Source of the DNA: Pseudarthrobacter sp. AL07
GTDB lineage: Bacteria; Actinomycetota; Actinomycetes; Actinomycetales; Micrococcaceae
Length of the DNA stretch: 64,000 nt
Direction of reading: 5' to 3'
NCBI RefSeq assembly: GCF_029960665.1
Contig: NZ_JASBRB010000006.1
Location: 62,001 to 126,000 of the forward strand
Of the stretch, positions 47,195 through 55,875 are shown piece by piece; the stretch's first letter is position 1; each line of letters opens with the position of its first letter. The notes under the pieces were generated by a model. That model searched no databases and was not told the DNA's origin. It saw only the letters and a program-made list of their open reading frames with translations. A program made the translations under genes and the position numbers.

Positions 47195-48214
47195 TCAGGG
47201 GCAGCCGCAGGACTGGCGGACGTGGAGCTTCGTGGGGAACATCTGCTGCTGCGGCGCGGCCTTGCGACGCGCAGCCAGGATGCCTTCGACGGCGGCCGCG
47301 GCCATCTCCCGGACCGGCTGATCCACGGTGGTCAGCGCCGGCCACGTGTACTCCGCCTCGGCGGAGCCGTCGAAGGAGGTCACCGCGATCTCTCCGGGGA
47401 CTGCGACACCTGCCTCATGGAGCGCGCGGATGATGCCGACCGCCTGCATGTCCGAGCTCGCGAAAATCGCCGTGGGCCGATTCGAAGCGGCCAGGAGCCG
47501 TTTGCCCGCTTCGTAGCCACCGGACCGAGTGAAGGGGCTGCGTGCGATCGGCCCCTCAGGGAGGCCAGCCTCCGCAAGCGCCTTCAGCCAACCGAGTTCG
47601 CGCCCGTCAACGTCATTCCCCACGTTGGTGCCCATGGCCAGGCCGACGTTGGTATGACCGTGCCCCAGGAGGTGCTCCACGGCGATCTGTGCCCCGGCCA
47701 GGAGGTCCACACCGATGCTGTTGACGCCCGCCACCTCACGGTCCTGGTTGAGCAGGACCCACGGAATATCGGCCTTCTCGAGGTCTTCCAGGTCCGGCTG
47801 GAACAGGACGCTGGCGAGTAGTACGCCGTCCACCTGCCGCGCTGCCAGGTTCCTGACGTTCCGGCGTTCCTTGGCTATGTTGCCGTCGGAGTTGGTCAGC
47901 AGCAGCGCGTAGCCCCGCTCGGCCGCCGCGTCCTCCACAGCATGCGCGAGGAGCGAGAAGAAAGGGTTCGAGTTGTCGGGCACGATCAGCCCAAGTGTCT
48001 CGCTGGATCCCAATTTGAGGGCCCTGGCCGCCGCGTTGGGCCGGTAATCCAGGACCCGGATCGCATCCTGGACCTTCGCCTCTGTGGCCGGAGCCACCTT
48101 CTTGGGCCCGCCATTCACTACATAACTGACGACGGCAGTGCTGACGCCCGCGTACCGGGCAACGTCCTTGCGGGTCACCGGGCCACGCGGGGCCTGCACT
48201 GTGGGAGTCGTCAT
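47195..48214 (-). CDS. LacI family transcriptional repressor
   Basis: The 339-residue protein has an intact HTH (TRKDVARYAGVSTAVVSYVV) with hinge (YRPNAAARALKLGSSETLGL) and a full sugar-binding core ending CGCP. It lies downstream of a Gfo/Idh gene, 17 nt away on the same strand, and the operon is divergent from the ABC importer. Two operator palindromes upstream of the importer and the dehydrogenase are the obvious targets. TAGCAT lies 7 nt before the ATG at 48214, so a leaderless message of its own is possible. Confidence 0.93.
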   Translation of the reverse strand: MTTPTVQAPRGPVTRKDVARYAGVSTAVVSYVVNGGPKKVAPATEAKVQDAIRVLDYRPNAAARALKLGSSETLGLIVPDNSNPFFSLLAHAVEDAAAERGYALLLTNSDGNIAKERRNVRNLAARQVDGVLLASVLFQPDLEDLEKADIPWVLLNQDREVAGVNSIGVDLLAGAQIAVEHLLGHGHTNVGLAMGTNVGNDVDGRELGWLKALAEAGLPEGPIARSPFTRSGGYEAGKRLLAASNRPTAIFASSDMQAVGIIRALHEAGVAVPGEIAVTSFDGSAEAEYTWPALTTVDQPVREMAAAAVEGILAARRKAAPQQQMFPTKLHVRQSCGCP

Positions 48215-48231
48215 GGTGTACATGCTAGCTA

Positions 48232-49431
48232 TCAGATCCCCGGGGCGTCGCCGAAGTCGCGGATGGGCAGCCGTTCCCCGCTGCGGAGGGCGGACTGGTG
48301 CGCCACAATGCCGGGCAGCGTGAACCGGGCGGCAACCCAGGCGTTGACCGGCGGCTGCGTGCCGGCGTTGACCGCTGTCACGAAGTCATCCACCAGGAAG
48401 TGGTGGCTTCCCTCGTGCCCGTTCGGTGCGCCGCGGAACTCCTCCGGCAGCCGATCAGCGTCATGGACAGGCGAGAGCCCGGAGACGAAGGCGTCCCTCA
48501 GTTCCGGCGCAACGTTAGCCAGCGACGGGTCATCGAGGGACATGCTGGGGCGTGATTCCAGCTGCTCGGAAATGTCGTGGACGTTTTCCTTGTCCTGCCA
48601 GACGGAGACTTTTGCGAGCTGTTCGAAGCTGGCCTCCGTCCCGAAGAACCGAAAGCGGGACTCCCTGATGTGTGAGGGGTAGCCCACGCGGCGCATCTCG
48701 TTGGTGCGCATAACGCCGCCGTCGTTGAGTTCAAAAAGGGCGGTGGCGTTGGAGAAGTCGTTGCCGAACATGCTGACCTCTTTGTCGAAGACGCCATCAT
48801 TGCGGTCATCCTTGACTCCGACGCAGCTGACGCTGACCGCGTGGGCCGGGACGGCGCCGAGCACGCCGCCCACCGCGTGCGTCGGGTACAGCATCGGCGG
48901 GTAACTGGCGGTCTCCTTCCAGCGGGCACCGCCGCTGTACTGGTAGGCGTCGTAGAAGCCCAGGTCCATGTCGTGGACGTAGTCGCCTTCGCTGTAAAAG
49001 ATCCTCCCGAAGCGGCCGGCGGCGTGCTGTTTGCGCGCATAGACGGTGGCCGGGTTGTAATAGCTGGTCTCCCCCATCATGTAGACCTTTCCGGTCTCGC
49101 GCACGGCATCGATGATGCGGGCGATCTCTTCCTCGGAAATGGCCATGGGGACGGCTGAGTAGACGTGCTTTCCGGCGCGGAGTGCCTGCTCCACCAGCGG
49201 TCCGTGTGTCCAGCGCTGGGTGAAGATGGCCACGGCGCCGACGTCGGATTCTAAGAGTTCATTAAAACTCGCCTTCACACCAGCGAGGTGCAGGCGGTCC
49301 GCGGCCTCGGCTGCACGCAGTGAAACTTCATCCACCACATAGACGGCACTGACCCCGGGGTGGAGATTGAAGAGGTGCGCGAACTGGCCGCCGAACTGGC
49401 CAACTCCTACTACGCCGATTGAAAACGTCAT
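48232..49431 (-). CDS. Gfo/Idh/MocA family oxidoreductase
   Basis: The 399-residue NAD(P)-dependent sugar or polyol dehydrogenase begins SIGVVGVGQFGGQFAHLF with a Rossmann domain and continues with the usual C-terminal substrate domain. The EKP motif of the family reads as SAVPMAI here, so the catalytic Lys common in this family is not at the usual place; the reaction may differ. Divergent from the alpha-galactoside importer genes, it probably acts on a sugar released by them. Confidence 0.85.
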   Translation of the reverse strand: MTFSIGVVGVGQFGGQFAHLFNLHPGVSAVYVVDEVSLRAAEAADRLHLAGVKASFNELLESDVGAVAIFTQRWTHGPLVEQALRAGKHVYSAVPMAISEEEIARIIDAVRETGKVYMMGETSYYNPATVYARKQHAAGRFGRIFYSEGDYVHDMDLGFYDAYQYSGGARWKETASYPPMLYPTHAVGGVLGAVPAHAVSVSCVGVKDDRNDGVFDKEVSMFGNDFSNATALFELNDGGVMRTNEMRRVGYPSHIRESRFRFFGTEASFEQLAKVSVWQDKENVHDISEQLESRPSMSLDDPSLANVAPELRDAFVSGLSPVHDADRLPEEFRGAPNGHEGSHHFLVDDFVTAVNAGTQPPVNAWVAARFTLPGIVAHQSALRSGERLPIRDFGDAPGI

Positions 49432-49505
49432 TGTTTGCCTTCCCTAGATGATGTGCGGGAGCGCCGGGCAAGCGCTGTCCTTCAGGCTTCCCAGTGTTTC
49501 ACTCG

Positions 49506-49523
49506 AATCTACTCGAGTCAACG
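49506..49523. promoter_or_regulatory. LacI operator C
   Basis: AATCTACTCGAGTCAACG shares its first 10 bases with operator D, 77 bp away. It overlaps TTGACT on the minus strand, a possible -35 box for the dehydrogenase promoter. Confidence 0.6.
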
Positions 49524-49571
49524 GCCTAGCGACTGGATAAATACTTTCAAATGCAACAAGAAATCCAACAC

Positions 49572-49600
49572 TTGCCAGCATTAATCTACTCGTGTAGATT
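49572..49600 (+). promoter_or_regulatory. Importer promoter with LacI operator D over its -10 box
   Basis: TTGCCA (49572-49577), a 17-bp spacer and TAGATT (49595-49600) form the promoter. The palindrome AATCTACTCGTGTAGATT (49583-49600) covers the spacer and all of the -10 box, so binding of a repressor would block RNA polymerase. Confidence 0.75.
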
Positions 49601-49643
49601 TTTCTCAGTTGTTACCCACATCACAGTCAGGAAAGGGTCGAAG

Positions 49644-50609
49644 ATGACCACCCTTACCAAGCAGCAGCGGGACCCGGCAGGCCGGGCAGCACGGTCCAAG
49701 ACAGGAAACACCGGGAGTACCCGGAAGAAGAGCCGCACGCACCGGATGGGCGATCTGAGGATCGCGATGGTGTTTATCTTCCCGGCGATGATCGGGTTCG
49801 TGGCGTTTTTCCTGATCCCCACAATCCGGGGTGTCTACCTCAGCTTTACCGAGTACAGCATCCTGGGCGATCCCACCTGGATCGGCATCAAGAACTACAC
49901 CGCGATTTTCGCTGACGAACTGTTCTGGAACGCCATGAGCGTGACCCTGCAGTACGTGGCGCTGAACATCGGTTTCCAGACCGTCATTGCCCTGGGCCTG
50001 GCGCTGCTGATGCACCGGGTCGCGAAGTCCACGTTCATCCGGGGAGCGCTGCTGCTGCCGTTCCTGGTGGCCAACGTGATTGTCGCCCTCCTCTGGTTCT
50101 GGATGCTCGACTACCAGCTGGGCATCGTGAACGAAATCATCAGCTGGCTGGGCGGCCCCCGGATCGCGTTCTTCGGCAGCGAGCAATGGGCCATTCCCAC
50201 CATTGCATTCGTCAACGTGTGGCGCCACATGGGCTACACCGCCCTGCTGATCTTCGCCGGACTGCAGTCGATCCCCAGCCACGTCTACGAAGTCGCTTCC
50301 CTGGACGGGGCATCGCCTACCCGGACGTTCTGGTCAATCACCATGCCGCTGCTGCGCCCGGTGCTGGTACTCGTCCTGGTGGTCACCGTCATCGGTTCCT
50401 TCCAGGTCTTCGACACCGTGGCCGTCACCACCGCCGGCGGCCCCATCAACGCCTCCCGCGTCATCCAGATGTACATCTACCAAAAGGCCTTCACCGAGTC
50501 GGACTTCGGGTACGCCTCCGCACTCTCTGTCATTCTCTTCGTCATCCTCGCCCTGGTCGCCTTCGTTCAGATGAAGTTCCTCAAGGGCAATGAATCGGAT
50601 CTGGACTAA
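49644..50609 (+). CDS. Carbohydrate ABC transporter permease (MalF type)
   Basis: The 321-residue protein has six membrane helices and the EAA loop EVASLDGASPTRTFWSITMP. It partners the next permease in a sugar importer. The ATG at 49644 has AAAGGG upstream; the longer upstream frame would start before the promoter. Confidence 0.93.
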   Translation: MTTLTKQQRDPAGRAARSKTGNTGSTRKKSRTHRMGDLRIAMVFIFPAMIGFVAFFLIPTIRGVYLSFTEYSILGDPTWIGIKNYTAIFADELFWNAMSVTLQYVALNIGFQTVIALGLALLMHRVAKSTFIRGALLLPFLVANVIVALLWFWMLDYQLGIVNEIISWLGGPRIAFFGSEQWAIPTIAFVNVWRHMGYTALLIFAGLQSIPSHVYEVASLDGASPTRTFWSITMPLLRPVLVLVLVVTVIGSFQVFDTVAVTTAGGPINASRVIQMYIYQKAFTESDFGYASALSVILFVILALVAFVQMKFLKGNESDLD

Positions 50610-50619
50610 GGACCCCGCC

Positions 50620-51567
50620 ATGACCACTTCGACTCCGTCCCGCCGCGACCCTGCCGCCCCCGCCCGCACCGCCATCATTATCAAGCCCCGCAAGCCGTTC
50701 AACTGGCGACGCGCCGGGGCCTGGACTCTGGTGACCATCGCACTGATCGTCACCATTGCCCCGTTCCTGTGGATGCTCCGCACCGCCCTCTCCAGTAACC
50801 ATTCCCTCGCCGCGAACGCCGGCAACCTCCTGCCGGCCGACTTCAGCTGGGGCGCCTTCAAGCGCGTCCTGGGCCTGCAAACCCCCGAAGAAGCCATCGC
50901 CGAAGGCGGCTCCGGTGCGGCCATCAACTTCTGGTGGTACCTGCGCAGCTCCATCATCGTCTCCACCCTGGTCACCGCCGGACAGGTGTTCTTCAGCTCC
51001 ATGGCCGCCTACGCCTTTTCCCGGCTGCGCTGGCCCGGCCGGGAAAAAGTCTTCGCACTGTTCCTGGCCACCATGATGGTCCCGCCGATCTTCACCGCGC
51101 TGCCCAATTTCCTGATGATCAAGAACCTCGGACTCCTGAACACCTACGCCGGCATCATCCTGCCGTTCCTGTTCATGACCCCGTTCGCGATCTTCTTCCT
51201 GCGCCAGTTCTTCATGAGCATGTCCCGGGAAGTGGAGGAAGCCGCCATGCTCGACGGCGCCAGCAAGTTCCGCATCTTCTTCAAGATCGTGTTGCCCAAC
51301 GCCGGCGCCCCCATGGCCACTCTGGCGCTGCTGACCTTCATCGGCACCTGGAACGAATACTTCTGGCCACTGCTCGTAGGCCAGGACGAGTCCGTCCGGG
51401 TCCTCACCGTCGGCCTGGGCGTCTTCAAATCCCAGTCCCCCCAAGGCGCCCCCGACTGGTCCGGCCTGATGGCCGCAACCCTCATCGCCGCCCTGCCCGT
51501 CCTGATCCTCTTCATCGCCTTCGGCAAGAAAGTAGTGAACTCCATCGGCTTCTCCGGCATCAAATAA
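50620..51567 (+). CDS. Carbohydrate ABC transporter permease (MalG type)
   Basis: The 315-residue protein has six membrane helices and the EAA loop EEAAMLDGASKFRIFFKIVL. AGGA lies 8 nt before its ATG, 10 bp after the first permease. No ATPase gene follows, so a shared ATPase elsewhere (MsiK type) probably drives this importer. Confidence 0.93.
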   Translation: MTTSTPSRRDPAAPARTAIIIKPRKPFNWRRAGAWTLVTIALIVTIAPFLWMLRTALSSNHSLAANAGNLLPADFSWGAFKRVLGLQTPEEAIAEGGSGAAINFWWYLRSSIIVSTLVTAGQVFFSSMAAYAFSRLRWPGREKVFALFLATMMVPPIFTALPNFLMIKNLGLLNTYAGIILPFLFMTPFAIFFLRQFFMSMSREVEEAAMLDGASKFRIFFKIVLPNAGAPMATLALLTFIGTWNEYFWPLLVGQDESVRVLTVGLGVFKSQSPQGAPDWSGLMAATLIAALPVLILFIAFGKKVVNSIGFSGIK

Positions 51568-51612
51568 CCCCTGACTTCATTCCTCCCCCGTAACACACTC
51601 GAAAGGTCCACC

Positions 51613-52953
51613 ATGAAGAAAACCCTTGGCATCGCCGCTGCTGCTGCTGCCATCGCCCTGTCCCTGTCCGCCTGCGGCGCACCCGCCACGACCTCCACCG
51701 AGGCCAAAGGCGAGATCAACTACTGGCTCTGGGACGCCAACCAGCTCCCTGCCTACCAGCAGTGCGCCGACGACTTCACCAAGGCCAACCCGGACATCAA
51801 GGTCAAGGTCACCCAGCGCGGCTGGGACGATTACTGGACCACCCTGACCAACGGCTTCGTCGCCGGCACCGCCCCTGATGTTTTCACCGACCACCTGGCC
51901 AAATACCCCGAGTTTGCCGCCAAGAAGCAGCTCCTGGCCCTCGACGACGCCGTCAAGAACGACAACCTCGACCTGGACATCTACAACAAGGGCCTGACCG
52001 ATCTGTGGGTCACCGAAGACGGCAAACGCTACGGTCTGCCCAAGGACTGGGACACCGTCGCGATGTTCTACAACAAGAAGCTCGTCGCTGATGCCGGCTA
52101 CACGGAAGAGCAGCTCAAGGGCCTCGACTGGAACCCGCAGGACGGCGGCAGCTACGAAAAGGCCATCGCGCACCTGACCGTGGACAAGAACGGTGTCCGC
52201 GGCGACGAGGCCGGCTTCGATAAGAACAACGTCGCGGTCTATGGATTGGGCCTGGAAAACTCAGGCGCCGGCACCGGACAGACCCAGTGGAGCTTCCTCA
52301 GCGCCACCATGGGCTGGACCCACACCGACAAGAACCCGTGGGGCAAGGACTTCAACTACAACGACCCCAAGTTCCAGGAAACCATTGCCTGGTGGACCGG
52401 GCTTGTGGACAAGGGCTACATGCCCAAGCTCGAAACCACCGTGGGTGCCAGCGTGACTGATAACTTCGGGGCAGGCAAGGCCGCCATCAACACCAACGGC
52501 TCCTGGATGATCGGGCAGTACACCAGCTACAAGGGAGTGGAAACAGGCATCGCCCCCACACCCAAGGGACCGGACGGCAAGCGCGCGTCCATGTTCAACG
52601 GCCTGGCCGACTCCATCTGGGCCGGAACCAAGAGCCCGGCAGCCTCGATCAAATGGGTCGAATACCTCGCCTCGGCAAAATGCCAGGACGTCGTGGCGGC
52701 TAAAGCAGTCGTTTTTCCCGCCATCACTTCCTCCTCCGAGCTCGCCGCCAAGGCGTTCGCGGCCAAGGGTATTGACGTCACCGCCTTCACCACCCATGTC
52801 ACGGACGACACCACGTTCCTCCTCCCGATCGCGGACAAAGCGGCCAAGGTCGAGGGCATCATGAAGCCGGCCATGGACGCAGTCCTCTCCGGCAAGAAGC
52901 CGGTCAGCTCCCTCAGCGACGCCAACGAACAGGTCAACGCCCTCTTCAAGTAG
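51613..52953 (+). CDS. Sugar-binding lipoprotein of the ABC importer
   Basis: The 446-residue extracellular solute-binding protein (family 1) has a signal peptide with lipobox LSACG near residue 20. The bilobal domain includes DVFTDHLAKYPEFAAKKQLL and TNGSWMIGQYTS. It captures the substrate, probably an alpha-galactoside given the next gene. GAAAGG precedes the ATG. Confidence 0.93.
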   Translation: MKKTLGIAAAAAAIALSLSACGAPATTSTEAKGEINYWLWDANQLPAYQQCADDFTKANPDIKVKVTQRGWDDYWTTLTNGFVAGTAPDVFTDHLAKYPEFAAKKQLLALDDAVKNDNLDLDIYNKGLTDLWVTEDGKRYGLPKDWDTVAMFYNKKLVADAGYTEEQLKGLDWNPQDGGSYEKAIAHLTVDKNGVRGDEAGFDKNNVAVYGLGLENSGAGTGQTQWSFLSATMGWTHTDKNPWGKDFNYNDPKFQETIAWWTGLVDKGYMPKLETTVGASVTDNFGAGKAAINTNGSWMIGQYTSYKGVETGIAPTPKGPDGKRASMFNGLADSIWAGTKSPAASIKWVEYLASAKCQDVVAAKAVVFPAITSSSELAAKAFAAKGIDVTAFTTHVTDDTTFLLPIADKAAKVEGIMKPAMDAVLSGKKPVSSLSDANEQVNALFK

Positions 52954-52968
52954 GCCAGAAGCTTGACC

Positions 52969-53018
52969 GGCTGTGCGCCGCGGGCATTGCGTTCCGCGGC
53001 GCACAGCCTGGTTTTTTT
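52969..53018 (+). terminator. Intrinsic terminator between binding protein and alpha-galactosidase
   Basis: A perfect 15-bp stem pairs 52969-52983 with 52994-53008, followed by TTTTTTT at 53012-53018. It could lower the alpha-galactosidase level relative to the binding protein. Confidence 0.9.
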
Positions 53019-53048
53019 ATCACTCCCACCCTTAGAAGGACAGTATTT

Positions 53049-55247
53049 ATGGACCCCCTGCATCTCCGTTCCGCCGGCACCAGTCTGGTGATGAGCTTCG
53101 ACAACGGGGAGGCCGAGGTCATCCATTGGGGCGCGGATCTTGGCAGCACCCTGCCGGACCTCGCCATCCTCGGCGAACCGATCCCGCACTCTGCCATCGA
53201 CGCCAACGTGCCCGCCGGCCTCCTGCCGCAGGCATCGTCCAGCTGGCGCGGCCGTCCCGCCCTCCGCGGCCACCGCATCGCCGACGGCGTCTCCGGCCTT
53301 GACTTCTCATCCCGCCTCCGCGTCGTGAGCGCCGGTGCCGAGGGGACTTCCGCGGTGATCGTCCAGACTGATTCCGACGCCGGCCTCACCGTCTCGTCCG
53401 CATTGACACTGCACGACGGCGGCCTGCTGGAGCTGCGCCACACCCTCACCAACGACGGCGCCACGCCCTACCAGCTCGACGAACTGGCCACCGTCCTCCC
53501 GGTGGCGCCCGACGCCGTCGAACTCCTTGACCTGACCGGGCGCTGGTGCCGGGAACGCCACCCGCAGCGCCGCCCCATCCAGCAGGGCACCTGGGTCCGC
53601 ACCGGCCGGCACGGCCGCACCGGACACGACTCCTCACTCCTCTTCGCCGCCGGCACCGCCGGATTCGGCAACCGCCACGGGAAAGTCTGGGCCACACACC
53701 TGGCCTGGAGCGGCAACCACGAACAGTTCGCCGACAGCATTGGCGACGGCCGCACCATGATCGGCGGCTCCGAACTTCTGGGCCCGGCCGAGGTCATCCT
53801 CGCACCCGGCGCCAGCTACACCACACCGGCGCTCTTCGCCGCGTACTCGGACCACGGCCTGGACGGCATCAGCGAAGCGTTCTACAGCTGGTTCCGGTCC
53901 CGCCCCCACCACGTGCTCCCCGCAGCCGCCACCGGCCTGCCCGCCGGCAAGCCGCGCCCCGTGGTGCTCAATGTCTGGGAAGCGGTCTACTTCAATCACA
54001 ACCTGTCCACCCTGATCGAACTGGCCGACTCCGCCGCCGAACTCGGCGTGGAACGCTTTGTCCTCGATGACGGCTGGTTCCGCGGCCGCCGCGACGACCA
54101 CGCCGGCCTGGGCGACTGGTACGTCGACGAAACCCTCTGGCCCGACGGCCTCACACCCCTGATCGACGCCGTAACCTCGCGCGGGATGGAATTCGGGCTC
54201 TGGGTGGAACCCGAAATGGTCAACCTGGACTCCGACATTGTCCGCGCACACCCCGAATGGATTGTTGGTCCGTCCGTCCAGAGCTACAAGGACGGCGGCC
54301 GGCTGCCGCTTGAATGGCGGAACCAGCATGTGATCGACCTCGTGAACCCTGACGCGTGGCAGTACATCTATGACCGCGTGGATGCACTGCTGCGGGAGAA
54401 CAACATCAGCTACCTCAAGTGGGACCAGAACCGGGACCTGCTGGAGCACGGCCACGCAGGCCGCTCCTCGGTCCACGAACAGACCCTGGCCACCTACCGG
54501 CTCTTTGACAAACTCCGCAAGGCCCACCCCGGCGTCGAGATTGAGAGCTGCTCCTCCGGCGGCGCCCGGGTGGACCTGGGCATCCTGGAACGCACCGACC
54601 GCATCTGGGCCTCGGACTGCAACGACGCGCTTGAACGCCAGACCATCCAGCGCTGGACCGGGCTGGTGGTCCCGCCCGAGCTGGTAGGCGGACACATCGG
54701 ACCCACCGCCTCGCACACCACGGCGCGCACGCACGACCTGTCCTTCCGCGCCATCACCGCCCTGTTCGGCCACTTCGGCATGGAATGGGATGTCCGCAGC
54801 GTCCAGGGCGCCGAGCGCCAGGAACTCAAACGCTTCATCGCCCTCTACAAGGAACACCGCGCCCTGATCCACTCAGGGCGCATGGTCCGCGCTGACCTCG
54901 CTGATGACTCGCTCATGCTCCACGGCGTGGTGGCCGACAGCGGTGCAGACCTGGGTAAAGGTTCGACGGCGGCACTGTTCGCCCTGGTCAGCACACGCAC
55001 CGCCTTCGCGGAACAACCCGGACGGATCGCCATCCCCGGGCTGGACCCGGACCGGGACTACCAGGCAGAAGCCATCTTCCCGGCCCCGGCCGATGCTGAC
55101 TACGCCCACACCTTCACCCAGGTCCAGCCCCCGGCCTGGCTAGCAGACGGCGCAGTGGCCAGCGGCCAATTCCTCGCCCAAGTGGGCCTGCCCATGCCCA
55201 TCCTCAACCCGGAACACGCCCTCGTCCTGAGGTTCACGGCACTCTAG
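53049..55247 (+). CDS. Alpha-galactosidase, GH36
   Basis: The 732-residue enzyme removes terminal alpha-galactose from raffinose or melibiose-type sugars. The nucleophile is Asp459 in LKWDQNRD, and the acid/base is Asp523 in WASDCND; VLDDGWFRGRRDDHAGLGDW and CSSGGARVDLG are further GH36 signatures. There is no signal peptide, so it acts in the cytoplasm on sugar brought in by the importer. AAGGA precedes the ATG. Confidence 0.95.
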   Translation: MDPLHLRSAGTSLVMSFDNGEAEVIHWGADLGSTLPDLAILGEPIPHSAIDANVPAGLLPQASSSWRGRPALRGHRIADGVSGLDFSSRLRVVSAGAEGTSAVIVQTDSDAGLTVSSALTLHDGGLLELRHTLTNDGATPYQLDELATVLPVAPDAVELLDLTGRWCRERHPQRRPIQQGTWVRTGRHGRTGHDSSLLFAAGTAGFGNRHGKVWATHLAWSGNHEQFADSIGDGRTMIGGSELLGPAEVILAPGASYTTPALFAAYSDHGLDGISEAFYSWFRSRPHHVLPAAATGLPAGKPRPVVLNVWEAVYFNHNLSTLIELADSAAELGVERFVLDDGWFRGRRDDHAGLGDWYVDETLWPDGLTPLIDAVTSRGMEFGLWVEPEMVNLDSDIVRAHPEWIVGPSVQSYKDGGRLPLEWRNQHVIDLVNPDAWQYIYDRVDALLRENNISYLKWDQNRDLLEHGHAGRSSVHEQTLATYRLFDKLRKAHPGVEIESCSSGGARVDLGILERTDRIWASDCNDALERQTIQRWTGLVVPPELVGGHIGPTASHTTARTHDLSFRAITALFGHFGMEWDVRSVQGAERQELKRFIALYKEHRALIHSGRMVRADLADDSLMLHGVVADSGADLGKGSTAALFALVSTRTAFAEQPGRIAIPGLDPDRDYQAEAIFPAPADADYAHTFTQVQPPAWLADGAVASGQFLAQVGLPMPILNPEHALVLRFTAL

Positions 55248-55260
55248 AGTCCCCTTGCGA

Positions 55261-55354
55261 CGGATTCTGCACCATCATTCACCTGCCGCTGTCCATGGCC
55301 CCCGGAAATCCGGCGACGTGGGCGGGCCCGCGCCGAATGATGGTGCAGAATCCG
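55261..55354. repeat. Inverted repeat with perfect 20-bp arms (family 2)
   Basis: CGGATTCTGCACCATCATTC (55261-55280) is the exact reverse complement of 55335-55354, with a 54-bp GC-rich centre. It starts 14 bp after the alpha-galactosidase stop and ends 6 bp before the aroQ -10 box. Confidence 0.85.
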
Positions 55355-55371
55355 ACGGGTAGATTGGAGCC

Positions 55372-55845
55372 ATGACTGACGTTTCCTCCCCTGACTCCGC
55401 CTCCGCTGCCGGACGCGGCACCATCCTCGTGATCAACGGCCCCAACCTCAACCTGCTGGGCACCCGTGAGCCGGAGAAGTACGGTACCTCCACCCTCGCG
55501 GACGTGGAGCAACTGGCAGCCAGCACGGCGCAGGCCCACGGTTTCACGGTGGAATGCGTCCAGTCCAACCATGAGGGTGTGCTTCTGGACGTCATCCACG
55601 CAGCCCGTGGCACCGCCGTCGGGATTGTGCTTAACGCAGGCGCCTTCACCCACACGTCCATGGCCCTGCGCGACGCCGTAGCGGCAGTGCAGCTGCCCGC
55701 AGTCGAGGTCCACATCACCAACGTGCACCAGCGTGAAGAATTCAGGCACCACTCGTTCCTGTCCCCGGTCTGCGCCGCGGTGATCGTGGGCGCCGGGGTA
55801 TTCGGCTACAAGCTGGCCATCGACTACCTCGCCGAAACGCTGTAA
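55372..55845 (+). CDS. aroQ: Type II 3-dehydroquinate dehydratase
   Basis: The 157-residue enzyme dehydrates 3-dehydroquinate to 3-dehydroshikimate. Motifs: [20 protein letters not shown] with catalytic Tyr, [51 protein letters not shown] (catalytic His) and [23 protein letters not shown] lies 6 nt before the ATG. Confidence 0.96.
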   Translation: MTDVSSPDSASAAGRGTILVINGPNLNLLGTREPEKYGTSTLADVEQLAASTAQAHGFTVECVQSNHEGVLLDVIHAARGTAVGIVLNAGAFTHTSMALRDAVAAVQLPAVEVHITNVHQREEFRHHSFLSPVCAAVIVGAGVFGYKLAIDYLAETL

Positions 55846-55875
55846 CCGGGCGCCGGCTGGCTCAGGCCGCCATGG

